From JBAYJY01 sp041664945 (GTDB lineage Bacteria; UBP15; UBA6099), in the NCBI GenBank assembly GCA_041664945.1, contig JBAYJY010000004.1, positions 1 through 64,000 on the forward strand: DNA of 64,000 nucleotides, given 5' to 3'. The notes under the pieces were generated by a model. It made no database searches, was not told the DNA's origin, and saw only the letters and a list, made by a program, of their open reading frames with translations. Each line of letters starts with the position of its first letter. Position 1 is the stretch's first letter. Both the position numbers and the translations under genes were made by a program. Of this stretch, positions 60,867 through 64,000 are shown piece by piece.

Positions 60867-60895
60867 GGGGCGCGGCGCAAGTCGCGCCCCTTTTT
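60867..60895 (+). terminator. Intrinsic terminator after the epimerase gene
   Basis: GGGGCGCG and CGCGCCCC form a perfect GC-rich 8-bp stem with an 8-base loop, directly followed by TTTTT. Confidence 0.9.
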
Positions 60896-60969
60896 GCTTA
60901 TCGTCAATTCCATTCTATTAAGCGCAGTCGCTCAAACTGAATTCAATGCCGGAAATGCGGAGGTTGCTT

Positions 60970-61866
60970 ATGGTCGCTTCACAGTCAATTAACTCGGAAA
61001 CCTGCAAGGGCTGCGGCCTGTGCGTTTCAGTCTGCCCCATGTGGATTCTCACGCTGGAAAACGGCGGCGATAAACAAACCGCCGCGGCGATCTCCGAAAG
61101 GGCCGGCCTTTGCATGGCCTGCGGACATTGCATGGCAGTCTGCCCGTCGGACTCGGTGTCCGTCTCGGGCCTGTCGTACGGCCGGCAGATTTTTGAAACC
61201 TCCGCAAGCGAAATGGACGGCGAAGCGTTTATGAAACTTATGGAGTCCCGAAGGTCGTGCCGCGTCTTCAAAGAGCGCCCGGTCCCGCGGGAAACGCTGG
61301 AGAATATTGTCGACGCCGTAACCTTCGCTCCGATGGGATTCACTCCGCACAAAATTGAGATCACAATCGTCTCAGGCCGTGAAAAAATCGAAAAGGCGTT
61401 GCCTGTTGTCATCGAGATGTACGAGAAACTCGCGAAAATAATCAAAAATCCGATCGCCCGCTTTTTCATGCGCCGCCAGATCGCGCCGGAAGATTTCAAT
61501 TCGCTTACCGGACACGTTCTGCCGAGCCTGAAGTACCGGCTTCCTGACATGAAGGCTGGAAAAGGCGACACGATAACGCGCGGGGCGCCCGCCATGCTGC
61601 TTTTTCACGCCGACAAAAATTCATCAAATCACACTTGCGACGCGAATATCGCGCTGACATACGGGCTGCTCGCCGCTCACGCGCTCGGACTCGGAGCGAC
61701 GGCCATATCGCTCGTGCCGCCGATCGTCAACAGATCGCCTGAACTGCGGAAAATGTTTCAGATACCGGAACAGAATGAAGTCACCGCTTCAATGATCGTC
61801 GGATACCCGAAATTCAAAATCAGGAAAAACATACGCCGCGAGCTCGCCGGCGTCACATGGGTTTGA
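60970..61866 (+). CDS. Ferredoxin-nitroreductase fusion
   Basis: This is a 298-residue protein. The ATG at 60970 has GGAGG before it; earlier ATGs in frame lack a site. The N-terminal 75 residues contain two 4Fe-4S motifs, CKGCGLCVSVCP and CMACGHCMAVCP. The nitroreductase domain then starts MESRRSCRVFKERPVP (FMN-binding Arg/Ser residues) and has the AHALGLGATAIS helix. Such fusions pass electrons from ferredoxin-type clusters to FMN for reducing quinones or nitro compounds, and occur mainly in anaerobes. Confidence 0.9.
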   Translation: MVASQSINSETCKGCGLCVSVCPMWILTLENGGDKQTAAAISERAGLCMACGHCMAVCPSDSVSVSGLSYGRQIFETSASEMDGEAFMKLMESRRSCRVFKERPVPRETLENIVDAVTFAPMGFTPHKIEITIVSGREKIEKALPVVIEMYEKLAKIIKNPIARFFMRRQIAPEDFNSLTGHVLPSLKYRLPDMKAGKGDTITRGAPAMLLFHADKNSSNHTCDANIALTYGLLAAHALGLGATAISLVPPIVNRSPELRKMFQIPEQNEVTASMIVGYPKFKIRKNIRRELAGVTWV

Positions 61867-61923
61867 GATTGTTGACGAGGATTTCTGTATAAATCGTTCT
61901 TCAGTCCGCCGGAAAATATCAAC

Positions 61924-63645
61924 TTAATTTTGATGTTGCGGCTGCCGCCACTTCCCGAGGTCTATGCGGGCATAGCCGCGTTCGGATGTGAACATCAGCA
62001 GATTCAACTCCGGGCTGTATTCCATTCTTTTGATCTTTCGGCCCGCCTGTATCGAGTCTGATATCCTCCGCTTGCTCCAATCGATTTTATAAATATCGCC
62101 TGTCAGATAATTGCTCACGTACACGAAGCCGTCGGCGCCGACAGCGATGTCCTTGGCGCCGATCGGAACATTCATCCGGCCCCGCGTCGCTAAAGTGTCC
62201 GGGTCGAGTTCGATCACCTCTGAGAATCCGAACGACGAAAGCGGCGTTGTCAGGAAAAGAGAGTCCAGTTTATTAGAATAGTTCATTCCCAATGTGAACC
62301 ATGGAAGTTTGCGTTCGCGCTTCAGGCGCAATTCATCCAAATCATAAGCGCCGACGTAATTCTCGTTGAACAGGTCGAGAACATATACCATCCCGCGCCT
62401 GGGGCAAAATGCGGTTTCGCCAAGCGCCCCCCCCATTCTGTCGTGCAGCGATTCGAGCTTTAAGATCTTCATATCGTCCATGTCATATATGATCGCGCGG
62501 TATGATCTGGTCTCGCCGAAACCGACGAAAAGACGTCGCGTCGCCTCATCCGCTTCAAGCCAATATGGGCCGCCTGATTCGCCGTATGAGATTGAATCGA
62601 TCAGGGCCAGCGATGACGAATCGTAGACATTCAGCATTTTGTCCTGCGGCGAAGCGACGAATATCCGGCCGGAAGGAGCGTCTCTGACTATTGAAAACAT
62701 GCCTTTGTCCGGCTTAATCTGCATGATCGACTTGTCGGCAAAATCATAAGCGAAAGAATCTTCGATGCTCGCCCCGATAAAGACTCTGTCTTCAATCTGG
62801 AACGCCTCGCGGTGTTTTTTTCTGATCGTGTTGCGCTGCTTTTCGGAGAGGCTCGAATTCATCGTGGCCGGCGAAATCAGTTGTCTGCTCTCGTCGCAGT
62901 AATTCAGATAGTATTCCATCGCCGGATTGCTTTCAACGGTTTTGCACTGCTGAAAAAAAGTAAAAACTTCCATAGCCGGAACGAAAGCGATACATGATGG
63001 AATTATTAATATCTGCAACGCGGCGCTGATCGCCGCGCGTTTCGTTTTCAACGCGAAAAACATGGCCGGCGCAGCAACCGCCAACAGCGCCGGAAAGAAC
63101 CACCTGAACATGAAATGCACGATGTAAAACATCGGATACCACAGCACAAGCGCGTATGCTCCGATGCAATAGTATAAAAACAGCGAAACCCGTTCGCGGC
63201 GGCGCGGAAGATAGACAACGTCAAGCAGGCTGCGGAAGACGAAAACAACAATGCAGAACACTCCGAATAAAACAACCGCCGGCTTGGGATAAATGGAAAG
63301 ATTGGGGAAAACCGATGGGAAATGCGCATACAAAATAATCGGCATAATCAAGGCTACGCGAACGGCGGCGAACACGATGAAAAGCGCGATTCTGAATAAT
63401 ATGCTTTTTTCATCCTCCGGAGATCGCAGCCTGCTGTCGGCGGCCTTTGCGATTAAAACGAACAGGCGCGCTATTTTACGGCCTAAGCGCGCGCATTGCA
63501 GATAGAATTTATTGCTTCGTCCGGAAATAACTTCCTGGGAATTCGATAGAAAACCGCGAAATTTCCCCAATCGAGTGATGGCGCCGTAGACAAGCAACGA
63601 CAGGAGAATAAGATAAAATATTATCCCCAGCAATTTTGTAATCAA
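61924..63645 (-). CDS. Membrane protein with C-terminal propeller-like domain (second of this plan)
   Basis: This is a 573-residue protein with a TTG start preceded by GGAGAG. Residues 1-230 hold several hydrophobic helices, including MITKLLGIIFYLILLSLLVY. Residues about 270-565 carry repeated beta units such as GRIFVASPQDKMLNVYDSSS and FVYVSNYLTGDIYKIDWSKR, typical of six- or seven-bladed propellers of the YVTN/NHL kind. The plan equals that of the 54445 protein, though sequence similarity is not obvious. Function is unknown; the propeller may bind a partner or ligand outside the membrane. Confidence 0.65.
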   Translation of the reverse strand: MITKLLGIIFYLILLSLLVYGAITRLGKFRGFLSNSQEVISGRSNKFYLQCARLGRKIARLFVLIAKAADSRLRSPEDEKSILFRIALFIVFAAVRVALIMPIILYAHFPSVFPNLSIYPKPAVVLFGVFCIVVFVFRSLLDVVYLPRRRERVSLFLYYCIGAYALVLWYPMFYIVHFMFRWFFPALLAVAAPAMFFALKTKRAAISAALQILIIPSCIAFVPAMEVFTFFQQCKTVESNPAMEYYLNYCDESRQLISPATMNSSLSEKQRNTIRKKHREAFQIEDRVFIGASIEDSFAYDFADKSIMQIKPDKGMFSIVRDAPSGRIFVASPQDKMLNVYDSSSLALIDSISYGESGGPYWLEADEATRRLFVGFGETRSYRAIIYDMDDMKILKLESLHDRMGGALGETAFCPRRGMVYVLDLFNENYVGAYDLDELRLKRERKLPWFTLGMNYSNKLDSLFLTTPLSSFGFSEVIELDPDTLATRGRMNVPIGAKDIAVGADGFVYVSNYLTGDIYKIDWSKRRISDSIQAGRKIKRMEYSPELNLLMFTSERGYARIDLGKWRQPQHQN

Positions 63646-63861
63646 CGCCTACTCTCCAACATTTAGATGATACAGCAGCGGCGCCCCTTTCGCAACATTG
63701 AGTCCAATACAAACCGCCGCGCCGCGCGGGAATTCAGTCGTCGGCGCCTCCTCGAATAGAGCGCGCCCCCATAGCGTTTTACAGTTTATGCGCTGAACAG
63801 TATAATGCCTTCAGTAATCAGAGGCGAGCGGCGGCGGGCCGCAAACGAACGAGACATCTGC

Positions 63862-64000
63862 ATGAAACAGGGAAACGCGGGAAAACATATTAACGCTGCG
63901 AAAATCATTTTCCTGCTTATGGCGGCGGCAGGCTTCGCCCATGCGTTTCTTCCCGGCTCCGGCATAACCGCCCCTCTGTCTCCCGGCGAAGCGAAAACGA
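63862..64000 (+). CDS. 5' end of an exported protein (partial)
   Basis: 46 codons are visible before the window ends. After a polar start (MKQGNAGKHINAAK) comes a hydrophobic segment, IIFLLMAAAGFAHAF, ending in a signal-peptidase-like AHA. No clear ribosome site precedes the ATG. Function cannot be told. Confidence 0.5.
   Translation, partial: MKQGNAGKHINAAKIIFLLMAAAGFAHAFLPGSGITAPLSPGEAKT

Overview
The window is 64 kb of GC-rich chromosome, almost entirely protein-coding, apparently from an uncultivated Gram-negative-type bacterium. Evidence for that includes exported proteins with signal peptides, a lipobox on the LivK-type receptor, a branched-chain amino acid ABC transporter and CdsA. 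Several families of short intergenic repeats are scattered through it, such as the 'cattgcgagg...gaagcaatcccgg' type, which are common in environmental genomes. I cannot place it in a named phylum. I saw no rRNA, tRNA, CRISPR array, transposase or phage gene.

Layout. Positions 1-5.2 kb hold housekeeping genes: dtd, a cupin, a TldE/PmbA protein, a patatin and cdsA. From 5.3 to 12.9 kb there is an exported GH27 alpha-galactosidase with a large exported partner, then a GT-C membrane glycosyltransferase split by a frameshift in a T9 run, and a sugar-isomerase-like cupin. From 13.1 to 18.9 kb there is an iron-sulfur protein, a large exported TPR protein and a pair of U32-peptidase-family proteins.

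The centrepiece is 18.9-29.9 kb. A sigma70-like promoter precedes a 112-residue peptide ending in nine consecutive His-Xaa-Ser triplets (seven of them His-Gly-Ser) and a terminal Trp. It is followed on the same strand by two HxsD-like small proteins and seven radical SAM enzymes: one HxsB-like SPASM protein, four short HxsC-like or related enzymes (one with a long extra domain and a second cysteine module), and two with B12-binding-type N-termini. This looks like a much enlarged His-Xaa-Ser RiPP system. Just after it lies a 16-codon CxxC mini-gene with its own promoter, ribosome site and terminator.

From 30 to 42.3 kb come two PHP-type proteins, YceI, a flavodoxin-fold quinone reductase, an AT-rich island of two small membrane-protein genes bounded by duplicated DNA, and a minus-strand sugar-catabolism-like operon (phosphoesterase, PHP, RbsD/FucU, Gfo/Idh). 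A lipoprotein, an exported EEP-family hydrolase, a DUF2059 protein and an amidohydrolase follow. From 42.4 to 48.8 kb are a hybrid PAS histidine kinase and a CheB-CheR-PAS fusion, and from 49 to 54 kb livF-G-M-H-K on the minus strand. From 54.4 to 64 kb are two membrane-plus-propeller proteins, a pyridoxamine-oxidase-fold protein, an iron(III)-type ABC permease without visible partners, an epimerase with a histone-H1-like Lys/Ala tail, a ferredoxin-nitroreductase fusion and the start of one more exported protein. Repeats cluster at the 3' ends of genes and around 56-60 kb.
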